From positions 16,714,036 through 16,778,035 of the forward strand of contig CM043012.1 of NCBI GenBank assembly GCA_023678885.1: a DNA stretch of 64,000 nt, given 5' to 3'. The position numbers were made by a program, and so were the translations under genes. Of the stretch, positions 9,531 to 21,289 are shown piece by piece (position 1 is the stretch's first letter; each line of letters opens with the position of its first letter). The notes beneath the pieces are model-generated. The model saw only the letters and a program-made list of their open reading frames with translations, ran no database searches and was not told the origin of the DNA. The stretch is from Pogostemon cablin (taxonomy: Eukaryota; Streptophyta; Magnoliopsida; Lamiales; Lamiaceae).

Positions 9531-11404
9531 TGATTTAAGCAAAATTAATCGACAAGTATTAAGGATATCAATTGCAATTTAAGCAAGCGACCAAGTTAAT
9601 TATTAACTAAATTAATTAAGACAAGGAAATTAAATTTGAGAATTATAATCTAATTAATTAAAATACTAAAAATTAAATAACAATTAAAATAAAATAATAC
9701 TAGAAGAATAGGAATGTGACTCAAGAATGGAGAATAGGTAGCCCTAGGGTAATCTGGTTTCACTCATTAATTTCTCTTTCGTGTATTAATGTCCGACTCT
9801 GCCGTATGGACGCATCACTAAGTCATGCATATTTACTCAATAGACATTAGTAAACTTACATGTAACACGTGTGAATAACCTCGGAGTAAGAGATATAATT
9901 TCACCCCCCCTTTCTAGGTACTATCAGTATTAATTATTTCCCTCTAGGATTGGTACTCTAACCCGATATGATCTCCCTTTATAGGTACTATAAAATTAAC
10001 CTCTTTATCCTGCTTATTAACCCGAATTCGATTTAATTAATAAACATTCATACATGATAGTTCTAATGAAGTTTCGGAGTCCCCTCACTTAGAATCATAA
10101 TATGGAAACCTATTCAGCAATGAACGCGCTTAATCAACAACCAAGATATATATTCAAACTCTATATAACAGTTGAAGATGTACAAAACGATCGTGAATAT
10201 GGATTAAAAACTCATAGTCATATATAAAAAAATTTCCACAAGTAGTGTTGTACGGAGTATACACACAAAAGTTCAATTAATTCATAAAAACTTTCAAAAT
10301 CTTAGATCTACCAAAAGGATCTAGCTCATGATGTTGCGAAGAACAATCATGGGGGTTGGATAGATCTTACCCATATGTCTGGAAAATACAAGATAAATTA
10401 GGAATCGAATAAAACCCTAGATGCGGGAGTCGTCGCGTCCTTCTCCATCTTGAATCCTTCTCTTGGTTCTCCTTTTGATTCGACAGACGAATCTTCACAG
10501 TGATGGATGTATCGAGGAAAGGATGGATGTGATGGTGTAGGGGGTAATCCCCCTTGTAGGGTGTAGGATGCTTGTCGTCTCCCCTCTTTTTAATGTGATC
10601 TGCATCCTCTTTTATACTTGTAAGTTCTCCTTATGGACCTTTACTGGGCCTTTTCATGGAAATACATGCACTGGAGGTGAAATCCTGACGATTCGGAGCT
10701 GACGTGTCCCAGCTCGACCAGAATGACTTTGGTCGAGCTGGACCTCCTTGGTCTGGCTATGGTCGAGCTGCATGTCTGTAAACTGAAGCTCCTCCGCTCG
10801 ACTTGCTCGACCGTAGCTCGACCAAAATGGTCTTGGTCGAGCTAGGTCACCTTGGTCGAGCTGCGTTGCACAGTCTCACCGTTTCGCGCATAACTTTCAC
10901 ATTCAAACTCCGATTTGAATTATTCTTATTCTCACGCAATCCTCTCTTCCTTGACTTTCTATCCATATAGAGAACTCACAAAAATCTAACATTTGAAGGT
11001 GTAACAAGCCATAATAAATGGTACAATCGTGCTGAGCAGGAATAGCTTGCGCGACGTCACCATTTTGATCATAACTTTTTTGTTTGGACTCCGATTGATG
11101 TGTTTCTTATGCCAAAATAATCCTCTCTTCTGTGGGTTTCCAATCATGTATTGCACTTCTAGTTTTGAGCTCCACACGAATACAGAATAATTACATAAAT
11201 TGGACGTGCATTTTTCAGCATTCTTGCACAAGTTACACTTTGCACTTTTGATCATTTTTCCACCTAAAACATAATAAAACACCTCAAACGCATCTTTTTA
11301 TCATATATATCAAATATATGACACATATGCTAATATATAATAATAATTCTCATCAAAAAGATGTTAAATTGGAAACTAAAATACTCTTATTTTCACTCTC
11401 ATCA
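9531..11404 (-). repeat. 5' LTR of element 1
   Basis: About 1.87 kb, TGATTTAAGC at the left and CTCTCATCA at the right. A TATA-like 'ttttatac' lies at about 10610. Upstream of it on the minus strand is an array of GGTCGAGCTGGACC-like motifs (10690-10870). The box 'tcaccgttt..cataactt..aactccgatt' then occurs twice in direct orientation (10873 and 11057). The matching 3' LTR would lie left of the window. Confidence 0.75.
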
Positions 11405-11980
11405 GCATCCCTTCAATAAAATATCATGAATCTACGCTGAAACAAAAAAGAACTATATTAGGTGTGTTTGCTCGCTTCTCCTCTCCCTTGTTGTCACCTC
11501 ATTTATCCAACGTTGTTGTTCCTAAATATGTGTTGTGAAGATTAATTGTGTCCAAGAAAAATAGAAGAAACATAAAAATATGTTTAATTTAATTTTTGGA
11601 AATTCTCGCCTATAGATTTACGTTTATACTATTTCGCTCATAACTTTCACAGACAATGATCCTCTTTTCTTTTTGTATCTCCTAATATAATTAAATCTTA
11701 ATAAACAATTTTCACAACTTCTCAAATTGTCATAAAATAATAACTAAAAATTTATATTTGCTTTAAAAGGTTAATTTGCAAGAAAAAACCACGAATGTTA
11801 CTCATATTGCAAATTAATCCACTCCTTCGAAATTTTTTAAAAATAACCCTACCTTTTAGTATTATTGCAAAACACACCTAACAGGCAGCAGATGCCATGA
11901 GTATTGCTCCATATTATGAGAAAGAAGAAGACAATGTCAATGAATATGTGTTTTTGTTTAAGTTATGTAAAATTATTTTA
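11405..11980. other. AT-rich intergenic stretch
   Basis: I see no gene, repeat edge or RNA gene here. It separates the element 1 LTR from the next MITE. Confidence 0.5.
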
Positions 11981-12246
11981 GCACTTCCTCTGTCCCAACT
12001 TCAATTTCACACTTTCTATTTTGATCCATCTCAAATTTAACTTCATACTTCAATAAAAGGAAGAAAGTAACTAACTGATATCCTCCAACATACTTTAATT
12101 TCAGATTTGTCATCATCTTTTTAACACACGTAGCATAGTTTATTATTTATTTATTAACCAAAAATTAACATACTACCCCCAAAAATAGGTCAAAAAGTGA
12201 CTTTTCTTAAATTTCATGTGAAAATGAATTTGGGACGGAGGGAGTA
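11981..12246. mobile_element. Stowaway-like MITE
   Basis: Ends are 'acttcctctgtccca' and 'tgggacggagggagt' in inverted orientation with flanking TA, the terminal pattern of Stowaway (Tc1/mariner-derived) MITEs in this window. No coding capacity. Confidence 0.7.
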
Positions 12247-12265
12247 TATGTTAAAGTATGTTGTT

Positions 12266-13250
12266 TGTTGAGAGTGAAAATTTACGTTTTTATGGTTTCA
12301 CTTTGCGCCGTTTTTTTATAAAATAAAGTCATGATTTTGTACAGAAATTTATGATTTTCATATCTTGCATAATCAAGATGCTACTAAGGTGTTTTGTTGA
12401 GTTTTGAAGTTTAAACAGGGCAAAATGGATCAGAATAAAAAATAAGCATGTTAGGGGCAGAACCGAAGCTAACTCGGCTTGACAGAGGGGTAACTCGTGT
12501 TGCAACTCGAGCTAAGTTTGGATGGTGTGAAGGTGATTCGACTCCGAGTTGAAGTCTAGTTGATAGTCACAGACATAAAGAACTCATTTTGGTCCAACTC
12601 GGCTTGCCAGAAGAGCAACTCGAGCCGAGTTGACTCAGACGGGAGCTGAGTTGAGTTGCATTTGGTTCAGAATTAGGATTTCACACCTTATAGTGCTTAA
12701 AAATGTTAAAAAAAAAAAACCTCAGAAGATCGAATCATTTTTTAAAACACGCATTTAAAAGGGGCAAAGGGAGAGAGAAAGAAGAACAACCATCTACACA
12801 CATTGATTCCATACATCGCAGATCACCAATCCACCATACTTTAACTTCATCTACAACCATCCCTTCAATCAATCATTCATCCCGATGTGTGCACTTCAAG
12901 GAGAGAAATCATAATAGTTGGAAGAGACGGAGAGAAGAGTGGGAACAATTCTCCAATTTATCTCATTAAAAGCTTTGAGAAGTACTGAGATTATCCGTGG
13001 GTAATAATTCTTTTATTATCTGTTCTAAAGGTCATGTGTTTTTTACATTACACGAGAAAATGATGAATATGTCTTCTGTTCATTTTCATCGATCTTAGCA
13101 TTTGTAAAAAAAAGAATTTAAGGTGGTACATTTTTTATTTTATTTTTTCTAAATCCCATATTTGTTCCACTTATTTGCCAAACTATTCATAATCTAATTT
13201 AATTACTGAAATTAGTTGGGTACATAAGTATCTCAATTGCACCTATCAAG
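12266..13250 (+). repeat. Degenerate plus-strand LTR
   Basis: Begins TGTTGAGAGTGAAAA, the same terminus as the element 2 LTR but in the plus orientation, followed by family blocks such as 'gatgctactaaggtgtttt'. It has an array of 'aactcgagccgagttg' motifs (12470-12665). The body after about 13000 is hard to align, and it appears to end with 'tcaattgcacc' near 13240. No internal element sequence follows. Confidence 0.6.
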
Positions 13251-14039
13251 AGTCAATGTTATAAATGTGTGAACATAAAGAAATAAAGGTCTTAACTTAT
13301 TGAACCCATTTATCATTGTCGTGAAATTAGAAAGGCATCAAATTGAAGCATGAACTTAAGAATTGAAAGCATGAAGCCTAATCTATGGATGAAGAAACGA
13401 AACGAGAACACGAGAGTTTTTAGAGTGGTTCGGCTCACTAACGAGCCTACGTCCACTATGGAGAGAGTATCTTATTCCATATGAGAGTGTGAGGAAGATT
13501 ACACGCTGAATAAATCAGCAAACCAGAAGCTATATATATACAAAGATATGTAACTAGCTAACTTATGGGACTAACTCGCTGAAGCATCTTTGAGCCTTCA
13601 GTTGGAGTATCAAACAGTTACCAAACTGAGTGAAACTACTTCAAGCTTTCCAGCCATATGCTCAACCGCTCCTAACTAATCCGTTTAGCCACCAAACAAA
13701 CGCCTCAAACTTCCCTGCTCACCTTATGCACCGGTTGTATCCTTTTGCTGTCATCTTGATTATTTAACCAACATGATGCATCTGATTCTTCTATACATCA
13801 TGTCCATATGTAATCTAAGACATATGCAAACTTAAATATGATTGAATAAGGTTTATTCTTCACAATCGTAAATACAGTTAAAAAATAAATGTGTTCAGTG
13901 ATGAATAAGTAGCCAAATTCCGGGATGAGAACGATATAAAAATAGATGAGAATAAAGTTGATTAAAGGCTCTCAGGAATTCCACTCCATTAAATAACATC
14001 TCATATAAAAGTTTAAGTTGGTAAAAAAGAGAATCTTTA
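13251..14039. other. Unassigned stretch, possible copia LTR remnant
   Basis: No gene. 13400-13560 contains 'gtggttcggctcactaacgagcctacgtcc', split here as gtggttcggctcactaacga and gcctacgtcc, a phrase I associate with plant copia-type LTRs. I could not find both ends. Confidence 0.3.
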
Positions 14040-14235
14040 TTTCCTCCTTCCACGGTTAATCTATCAATTTTGGGAATTAACTCTAAATGTATTTATTTTC
14101 CCTTTTTAGTAATGGGACCCACATATGGCCACCACATCCCACTAATATAACTACTCACTATATTCATAAAATAATAATATTATTTAATCTACGTGCATAA
14201 GCAAATGGATACATTAACCATGGACGAATGGAGTA
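14040..14235. mobile_element. Degenerate Stowaway-like MITE
   Basis: Inverted ends 'tttcctccttccacggttaa' and 'ttaaccatggacgaatggag' with the internal phrase 'gggacccacatatggccacc' common to these MITEs. Confidence 0.55.
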
Positions 14236-14269
14236 ATATATAATCAGATCACACTCTAACACGACCTCT

Positions 14270-14545
14270 CATGTGCAGGCGGGTCAATTTGCCTCAAACT
14301 TTACACGTGGAATTTTAAAAGAGTGACTATGAGGTTTGAACCCTAAAACCGCTATCTAGTAGAGAGGATAACCATTTAACATTTATTAGGTCACACGTGG
14401 AATTTTAAATGGGTGGTGGTGAGGCTTAAATTTTGAACCTCCATTTGGTCATGACTTTAATACCATGTTAAATGACTACCTTATTTAAAAACTTAAACTT
14501 GTAAAGAGAATAATCATTTAATATTTAATCAGGTCATATTCTAAC
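14270..14545 (-). repeat. Two tandem tRNA-related (SINE-like) repeats
   Basis: On the minus strand it has TGGTATTAAAGTCATGACC followed by GAGGTTCAAAATTTAAGC, then a second unit with GGGTTCAAACCTCA, each followed by TTTAAAATTCCACGTGT. The pattern equals the better copy at 16385-16556 and includes box-B-like GGTTCAAACC. The boundary with flanking DNA is unclear. Confidence 0.45.
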
Positions 14546-15543
14546 TTACTCAAATATCATCAGCAAGTTCCCCTAAATTCGTAGAATACAGAATTATGAA
14601 TGAGAAATTGAAAGCATTAATTGTTGACAGGAAGAACTGGTGGGGAAGACGGAGAAATAGGGGTCTGCAAAGTAGCACATGCTCTGCTTCTTGCAAAGTA
14701 GAGACCAGTGTTTCCTCTCAATGGGTGTTTGTGGGGCCCCTTTTAGTGTCATACAACAATTACATTTGCTGTAAGAAGAAGGAATCAGCATACACAAATG
14801 TGAATGTCAATCTCATAAGTTGGGAGTGGGGTGTGAAAGTACTAGTTCACAAGAAAAGATAACACATCACATTAATATAGAATTGTGGGCTTCTCATTGT
14901 TGTGGCCATACATTAGGGACTACTGTTTAAAGTTCTTTTTCGACATTTGCTCAAAACCATTATTTTCGAGTTGATATATTGTGCACAGGTGCTAACGCGC
15001 ATCAATAGTGCAAACGTGCATTAGTATGTATATAAATTTTTATTCAATAATGTATTTAACAATCAGTTTTTTTATTTAAAAAAACTAAAAAAAATTTACT
15101 AACAAAATGTATACATTTCTATTTATTTTTGTATATATTTTTATTCATATGTGTATAAATTTCTAAAATTTGATACACGATGCATCCGGATATGCGGGAT
15201 AATTTGCCTTCAATAATTGGTAATTAAAACTCTCTTTCTAACTCTAAATTGTGAATGATTAATTTTCACGGATATTAAAAAAAAAGTTATTTTATTATCA
15301 ACTTTATTTACTTTTGTTTGTTTGAGGTTTAGATGGGGTTTGAAAATCGTAAATAGTAATAATTTGTATTTCTTTTGAATTAGATGAAGGATTTTAATTT
15401 TATGTCAAATTAATGTATTAGAGTTGGATGATAATATGTGTAAGAAAATATTAGAGAAAATAGATTTTAAAAAATAATAAGAAAGAAAAAGTTTTAATTT
15501 AAGAGACAAAAGTACGAAAAGTGGATGTATTGATGATTAATAT
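14546..15543. other. Intergenic stretch without a recognised gene
   Basis: Two short overlapping ORFs on opposite strands (14594-14862) give proteins with no recognisable features. The rest is AT-rich, with a piece at 15060-15180 that resembles the tandem units at 51927-52660. Confidence 0.4.
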
Positions 15544-15752
15544 GATACTCCATCGTTCGGTTCTAAGGTGTCCGTTTGCTTTTTGCACGTGGATTAAGGA
15601 GTATTATTATTATATGTAAAGTTGGTAGTTGTATTAGAGGGAAGTGGTGGGCCATATTGTGTACTTTTTTACTAAATATGAGAAATTGATATATTTGAAC
15701 CGGACGCCAAAAATAATAAAATGGTCACTTTAAAAGCAAACGGATGGAATAC
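15544..15752. mobile_element. Stowaway-like MITE
   Basis: Ends 'atactccatcgttcgg' and 'aaacggatggaata' with internal 'gctttttgcacgtggattaa', shared with the MITE at 35095-35336. Confidence 0.6.
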
Positions 15753-15779
15753 AACTTTATGTAAGTGTGGTTTTTAAAA

Positions 15780-16383
15780 CCTACGCGTGGGTTTTGAATA
15801 TTATGATTTTCAAACCCTAAAACATAGGCTAAGAGTGGTAATAGTGAGACGAAAAGTGGATACAACTTTATGTAGGTTGGTTTTCAAATCTACACGTGGG
15901 TTTTGAATATTAAGATTTTCAAACCCCAAAACATACACTAAGAGTGGTAATAGTGAGATTAGAGAACGGGCCATTTTGGTATAGCCAATTAGCTCACGAG
16001 CTAATAGGACTGGCCCATAGGACAAAATCTTTCTTTTTTATCTATCTTACGTGGGTTTTGAATATTATGATTTTAAAACCCCAAAACATAAGTGGTAATA
16101 GTGAGATTAGAGAACGGGCCATTTCGGTACAGCCAATTAGCTCGCAAGCTAATAGGACTGGCTCATAGGATAGAATCTTTTTTTTTTATCTATCTTACAT
16201 TTTCACTCAATTTCTCTCTTCATACTATTAAATGATCATCTAATCTAAAAGATTAGTACGTGTATCAAGCTCGCGGGCTAATAGGACATAATCTTTTTTT
16301 TATCTATCTTACATTTTCAGTCAATTTCTCTCTTGACACTATTAAATGATCATCTTATCTAAAAGATTGATACTTGTATCAAG
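15780..16383. repeat. Nested tandem duplications
   Basis: Three unit types are interleaved. Unit A, 'gggttttgaatattatgatt' to 'gtggtaatagtgaga', starts near 15789, 15899 and 16051. Unit B, 'gagaacgggccattt' to 'tctatcttac', starts near 15962 and 16112, with a partial copy near 16272. Unit C, 'attttcactcaatttctctc' to 'tgtatcaag', starts near 16199 and 16313. The order A-A-B-A-B-C-B'-C implies more than one duplication round. Confidence 0.75.
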
Positions 16384-16384
16384 T

Positions 16385-16556
16385 CTTGTAAGTGGAATTT
16401 TCTCATAAATAGCTGACGGTGAGGTTCGAACCCCGAACATTTGCTAGGCTTTGGCTCTGATACCATATTAAATAATCATCACCCCATCTAAAAGTTTAAC
16501 CTGTTAGAGAGGAGATACGTTTAATATTTAACTAATACACTCTAATAGACACAATG
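16385..16556 (-). repeat. tRNA-related SINE-like repeat
   Basis: Minus strand: TGGTATCAGAGCCAAAGCC, then GGGGTTCGAACCTCACC, a good box B for RNA polymerase III, then a short tail. The phrase TGGTATCAGAGC also equals the complement of the initiator-Met tRNA 3' end used as a primer site by copia elements, so a copia leader fragment is an alternative. Similar units at 14270-14545 favour a dispersed repeat. Confidence 0.45.
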
Positions 16557-17506
16557 ATACTTTCTATAACCGATCTTTTTTTAAACACAATGACAGTCAT
16601 GACACTGTCTCTCACACATTTTCATTTTCCCCCTCTCTCTTGTATCATTTTCTCTCTCTTCACTTTTCTTCTCTCACTCAATACAAAAATAGTTGTTTTA
16701 AATATATTAATTTTAATTATCTCAATTTCCCTTCATTCTTATCATTCTCACTCAACACAAAATAATTATTATCTTTAAATAAAATATAAATAAATTAATT
16801 TTATTTATCACAAATTCCATCTAAAATGGTAGAATTTTCTAATAATTTTTTTTATCATGCATTAATTTTTACTAATTGTATTATTAATTTAAATTTTAAA
16901 GTCATTTATAACTTTGTGTGATTTTTATTGAATAGTTTGTAAGGTTAGCCTATTTAGCTCGAAGCCTATTAGGATTAGGATCAGCTTCACTTTTTAGTGA
17001 CTCATTTAAACAGACTTGATTAGCGCGAATCCGGTAGGATTGACTTTAATGGGTTAGGGCTGACCCGTGTAACAACTCAAGCTACTTAAACCAATTCTAT
17101 ATGAACCATTACCAACATTGAATGTCTTATTATATTTTAGTGTTGCATCTCTTATTATATGTGTCTCGTCACATGATTCACATATGTTAAGGGAAAATCC
17201 GAACATTTTTTTCTAAGATTATATTTTCCTTTTAGGATATAAATTTTATATCTAGCACATATGTTATTCATTCAACAATTTGTATCAAGAAATATACTAT
17301 AAAATAAAAATGTAATAAGAGATCGTAACTATCTAAACCTACAATATGACAGCGAGTATCACCAATTTCATTAAATTACCCACGAATTTAACAGTGTGTC
17401 GTGATAGATCTAAACCTTAATTATTTTCAATAGTAACCGAAAACATCATGTGAATTGTGAAAGGACAGCACGTAGCATGCATGGCCTACCTATGAAGAAA
17501 CCTTAA

Positions 17507-17512
<6 letters not shown>
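16557..17512. other. AT-rich stretch without a gene
   Basis: No supported gene. 16935-17085 has GC-richer phrases 'cgaagcctattaggattagg' and 'gggttagggctgaccc', like a dispersed repeat also seen at 21850-21960 and 31020-31195. Confidence 0.4.

Positions 17513-17556
<44 letters not shown>
17513..17556. repeat. (AT)22 microsatellite
   Basis: Uninterrupted AT dinucleotides for 44 bases. Confidence 0.95.
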
Positions 17557-17558
<2 letters not shown>

Positions 17559-18639
17559 CACAAATAATTAATAAGTAGCATTGTATTCTCAGATCTCAAG
17601 TATGATGAAATTCAACCAACTCATTAAATTCACCTCGCAAAATTTAATTGTAGTAACAATAGAAAGCGGTAAATGGCTGATAAATGTAGGTGTTGAGGAG
17701 TAATTATTGGTGGTGAACACTGAACAGGTGTCATCCTTTCATTGCTCCATCATTTCCCTATTGTATTCTCATGTGATAGTTTTACATTATCAATTTTAAT
17801 TTATTTTGAGTTTCATGATTAAAAGTGTACGTAGTTGTGATTTAACTATAGTTTATGGTATTTAATATTAGTGTGATTCATGTTTTGTTTTGCCTTCTAA
17901 GGTTTATATTTAATTTAATTAATTAGGGTATTCACAACACTAAAGTATGCATGCATATGGAAATTAGTAAACTTAGGAGATGGAATTAAGTGGAGGAGAA
18001 GTAGATGAAGCTAAAAATTAATTTTAATTTGGATTAAATGCTGCCAAAAGTTCGAATGCACGTGTAGAGAATATTATGGTAGAAAATTCCTTTCTCAAAT
18101 AATTTGCAGAGAAGAAGAATTGTTCTCTCAAATGCAATATTTTCTGCAAGCTATGTTCGACATATATTTTGTTTGAGTAAGGGAGATAGTTATTTTTAGT
18201 TTCTGTTATAAAATCAGGTTTATGGTTTTCAAATTCTATACATGTTTTTAAAACTACCCCTATATAAAACTACAAACTCTATTAATTCCTAACTCACCCA
18301 CCATAGTGCATTATCTCTTCTTAATTAATATACAATTTCTATATATCTTCTCTCAAATCAATTAATACAATTTTACACATATCACCACACATCGTTTACA
18401 CATTAATTTAATATAAAGTTAAGACATATTTTACTTAAAACTCAAAACGAACTTATATTACTATTCATTGATTTTCAAAACTCAGGTAAATCGAAAACCA
18501 ATATAGTGATAGTGTTTGTATGGGGTGTTGTAAGTGGTTTATGGTGAAAATAGAATTATATCATAAAATAGAATTATATTCTAATCCTTCAACCAACCTT
18601 CTTTAATTTAGTTCGATCCTTAATGGAAGGAAAGCTAGT
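17557..18639. other. AT-rich intergenic stretch
   Basis: No ORF, repeat terminus or RNA gene that I can support. Confidence 0.5.
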
Positions 18640-18785
18640 ATAGTGGGCCTAGTGGCATTATCTATTTAGGAGTGTATTATGTTGTTATTGTGGAAAGTAA
18701 GGAACAATGTTATCTTTCGTAATGAAGAGTTTAAAGTGGATAAATAAAACTTAACTTTGGAGGTGGATTGAGGAAACATAATAGA
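18640..18785 (+). pseudogene. Possible LINE-type reverse-transcriptase C-terminal scrap
   Basis: The plus-strand frame reads ECIMLLLWKVRNNVIFRNEE, followed by FKVDK and a stop. This resembles the 'W..W..RN..iF....' block in the C-terminal zinc-binding part of plant non-LTR reverse transcriptases. It is about 25 codons long, followed by a frameshift to a further Trp-rich bit. No other LINE domain is nearby. The call rests on one short motif and could be wrong. Confidence 0.3.
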
Positions 18786-19232
18786 ATGTACAATTTTGGT
18801 TTCCTTGATTGGATTAGTAGTACTAATTTTATAGTTATATGCTGTAAAATATTAAATGTAATTGTTGGTTTTATTTTAATAGTCTAAATTAGTGAGGATT
18901 TGGTGTACTGATCTTATTATAATATTAGTACGTAGGTGCTTCTCATACTTGCTAAAACTAATAAAATTTATTTTATCACTAAAAAAAATAGGAAATATTT
19001 ATAACTTCACACTAATTATGATTCATGTTGTATTTTACCACCATAGTTTACGTCATACGTTACTCATAAAATTTAAAATTTATCCTTAAAATTTAAGGTT
19101 AATTTTTTACATTATAAGAAAAATGTCGAATTCCAACAGCGAAAAACTGATGGAATATACAAAAAAAACCATCAAAGAAAAAACATATATTCATCGTTAG
19201 AATTTTTCAACGATATAAAAAAAATGTATTTA

Positions 19233-19902
19233 CACTATAAAAAAGTGTTAAATATTTATTTTGAGATGGTTTTTTATTGTCTCAATTCATCATCCTTTTT
19301 TTTTTTGGCTAGATTTTATATTTATTTTAATTATAGAAATATTGTAATTTCAAGTCTTGAAGAGGATTTGAACTTGTAAGTATTGGAAGCCCGTATAGCA
19401 TCATGCGTGCCAACTTTGCTAAAAGTGATTTTTATTATGTATTCGTTACATTAAATATGTATACATATACTTATTTCTGCTCATAGTGGACATGATTTGA
19501 ACATCGATCTGTTAATTTTGAAAAATTTAATGGTTCGAGAGGACTTTAGAGACGGAAAAAATCGTCTCTTATTGAGACGGAAGAAAATCGTCTCTAGATC
19601 GTCTCATCTATAAACTGCCTTTAATTTGAGACGGCAAAAACTGTTTCCATTACCATCTTAAATTGAGACAGTTTACATCCGTCTCAATAATTGAAACGGT
19701 CAAAAATCGTCCCAAAATTAATTACCCGATCTGGTTCTCTAGCCCGCCGACACATTCCGTCTCTAAACCGTCTCAAATAGATACGGCAAAACTTCATCTC
19801 TAAGTAAGACGGAAGAAAACCTTCTCTAATACCGTCTCAAATTAGAGATGGCTAATATATCGTATCTAATTTTGGTCTCTAATCAAAGCTTTTTTTGTAA
19901 TG
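19233..19902. mobile_element. Non-autonomous CACTA-like element (inner)
   Basis: Left end CACTATAAAAAAGTGTTAAA, right end AAAGCTTTTTTTGTAATG, flanked on both sides by TTA (19230-19232 and 19903-19905). The right half carries more than ten copies of a 'gagacgg'/'ccgtctc' motif, the sub-terminal repeats expected for a CACTA transposase to bind. No coding capacity. Confidence 0.7.
19364..19422 (-). repeat. tRNA-like segment in the inner CACTA element
   Basis: Minus strand: TTAGCAAAGTTGGCACGC (box-A-like) and, about 30 bases on, ACAAGTTCAAATCC (box-B-like). It has the layout of a tRNA-derived sequence but not a foldable intact tRNA by eye. Confidence 0.4.
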
Positions 19903-19910
19903 TTATTTGG

Positions 19911-19966
19911 TTTTGAACCCTTGACCTCTTGAGTATATTAGCATATCTTCTACCAACTTAGCTAAC
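19911..19966 (-). repeat. tRNA-like segment in the outer CACTA element
   Basis: Minus strand: TTAGCTAAGTTGGTA (box-A-like) and GGTCAAGGGTTCAAAA (box-B-like). It lies about 130 bases from the outer element's left end once the inner insertion is removed, the same relative place as the segment in the inner element. Confidence 0.45.
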
Positions 19967-20581
19967 GTATAATTAGTATTATAAATTAAAATTTTAATTT
20001 ATTAAACTCTCATATATTTTTTCCTTTCTTTTTTTTTAAATAAAATTTTCTACTTAAATTTTCTAATGATAAATTTATTATTTGAAGATCTATTTATTTC
20101 ATTTTTTTGAAATAAAATTTTCTACAGAAATTTCCAATGATTTATTAGGTCATTGGAATTCGAGTTGGAAATTTTTAATGATTTTCAATTTTGATGAACT
20201 TTTACTGAATTTTTTCAATGACTTAAGTTTAATTTGAATTCCTATTGAAAATTTTCAATGACTTATCAAGCTATTGGAATTAGAATTCAAATTTTTCAAC
20301 GGTTTAAATTTATATGTGAATTTTCGTTGGAACATTCCAACAGCTTTAGATTTATATGTAAATTTCCAATAGTTCATCAGACTTTTAGAATTGGCATTGA
20401 AATTTTTCAATAATTTAAATTTTCATGTGAATTTTCGCTGAAAATTTTTAATGGTTTCTAGTTTAATTAGAAAATTCGTTGGAACTCTAAAATTTCCAAC
20501 ATATTTAGTTTTTGTTAGAAATTTTTTTTAGAATTTGACAGCTTTCTTGTTGTATTAGCATATAAATGTTATTAATAAAAA

Positions 20582-20847
20582 ATACTCTCTCCATCCCATA
20601 AAAAAAGTTACATTTACTGTTTCCATGGAGATTAAGGAATATTGTATTTTAATGTGTAGTGGGTTGAGAGATATATTATTTTAATTAATTTATAGTATGT
20701 AGGTGTTTTAGTGTTGTGTGTAGGCCCCATAAAGATAAAGTGATTATTTTGTGTGGTTCTCATTTACCAAAAAGGAAAATGTAACTCTTGTAACATATCT
20801 CCTTAATTAGTAAAATTTAACTCTTGTGGCGGGACAGAGAGAGTAAG
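20582..20847. mobile_element. Stowaway-like MITE
   Basis: Inverted ends 'tactctctccatcccat' and 'gcgggacagagagagta' with typical internal 'aggccccataaagataaag'. Confidence 0.7.
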
Positions 20848-20989
20848 TAATAATTTTAATCTAATACACATTAAGTACACATAATTACTATAAGATACAT
20901 CCTTTAAAAAAAATATTCAAAAATACAAAAAGATAAGATAAATTACATAACATAACCTCAAATTAGTTTGAGATAACAAGTTTTATATT

Positions 20990-21235
20990 GAACAAAACAC
21001 TTACGATTTTTTTATGCTCATAACTTTTTTTGCTGCACATAATAGTTTTTTGTTGCAAATATTTTTTTTGTTGCACATAACACTTACGATTCACATAATA
21101 TCTGCACACAAACTTTTTTTGTGCACATAATATAAATGATTATGTGCAACGTAAATATTTGTTTGCAACATAAAAGTTTGTGTGCGACATAAAATATTAT
21201 GTTCAACACATTGCAGAATAATATTGAAATATCAC
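20990..21235. repeat. Small foldback repeat
   Basis: The two halves are imperfect inverted copies rich in 'ttgcacataa' (left) and 'ttatgtgcaac' (right), centred near 21119. No target duplication found. Confidence 0.45.
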
Positions 21236-21289
21236 CATATATGTAGTTAGTAGTTATATTTCTCTTAGAGGAGATTCGGGAGAATGACC

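Larger units (their letters stand above)
19110..20554. mobile_element. Non-autonomous CACTA-like element (outer)
   Basis: Ends are degenerate CACTA termini: left CATTATAAGAAAAATGTCGA, right GACAGCTTTCTTGTTGTA. It is flanked by the 3-base target duplication TTA (19107-19109 and 20555-20557). Sub-terminal DNA at 20100-20540 is full of variants of 'gaaatttttcaatgattt', the short repeated motif clusters typical of CACTA ends. There is no transposase. A second CACTA-like element sits inside at 19233-19902. Confidence 0.65.

Noticed and set aside
14594..14862. Overlapping ORFs of 67-88 codons on both strands
   Set aside because: No domain, signal peptide or codon bias; they overlap each other in antisense and lie between repeats.
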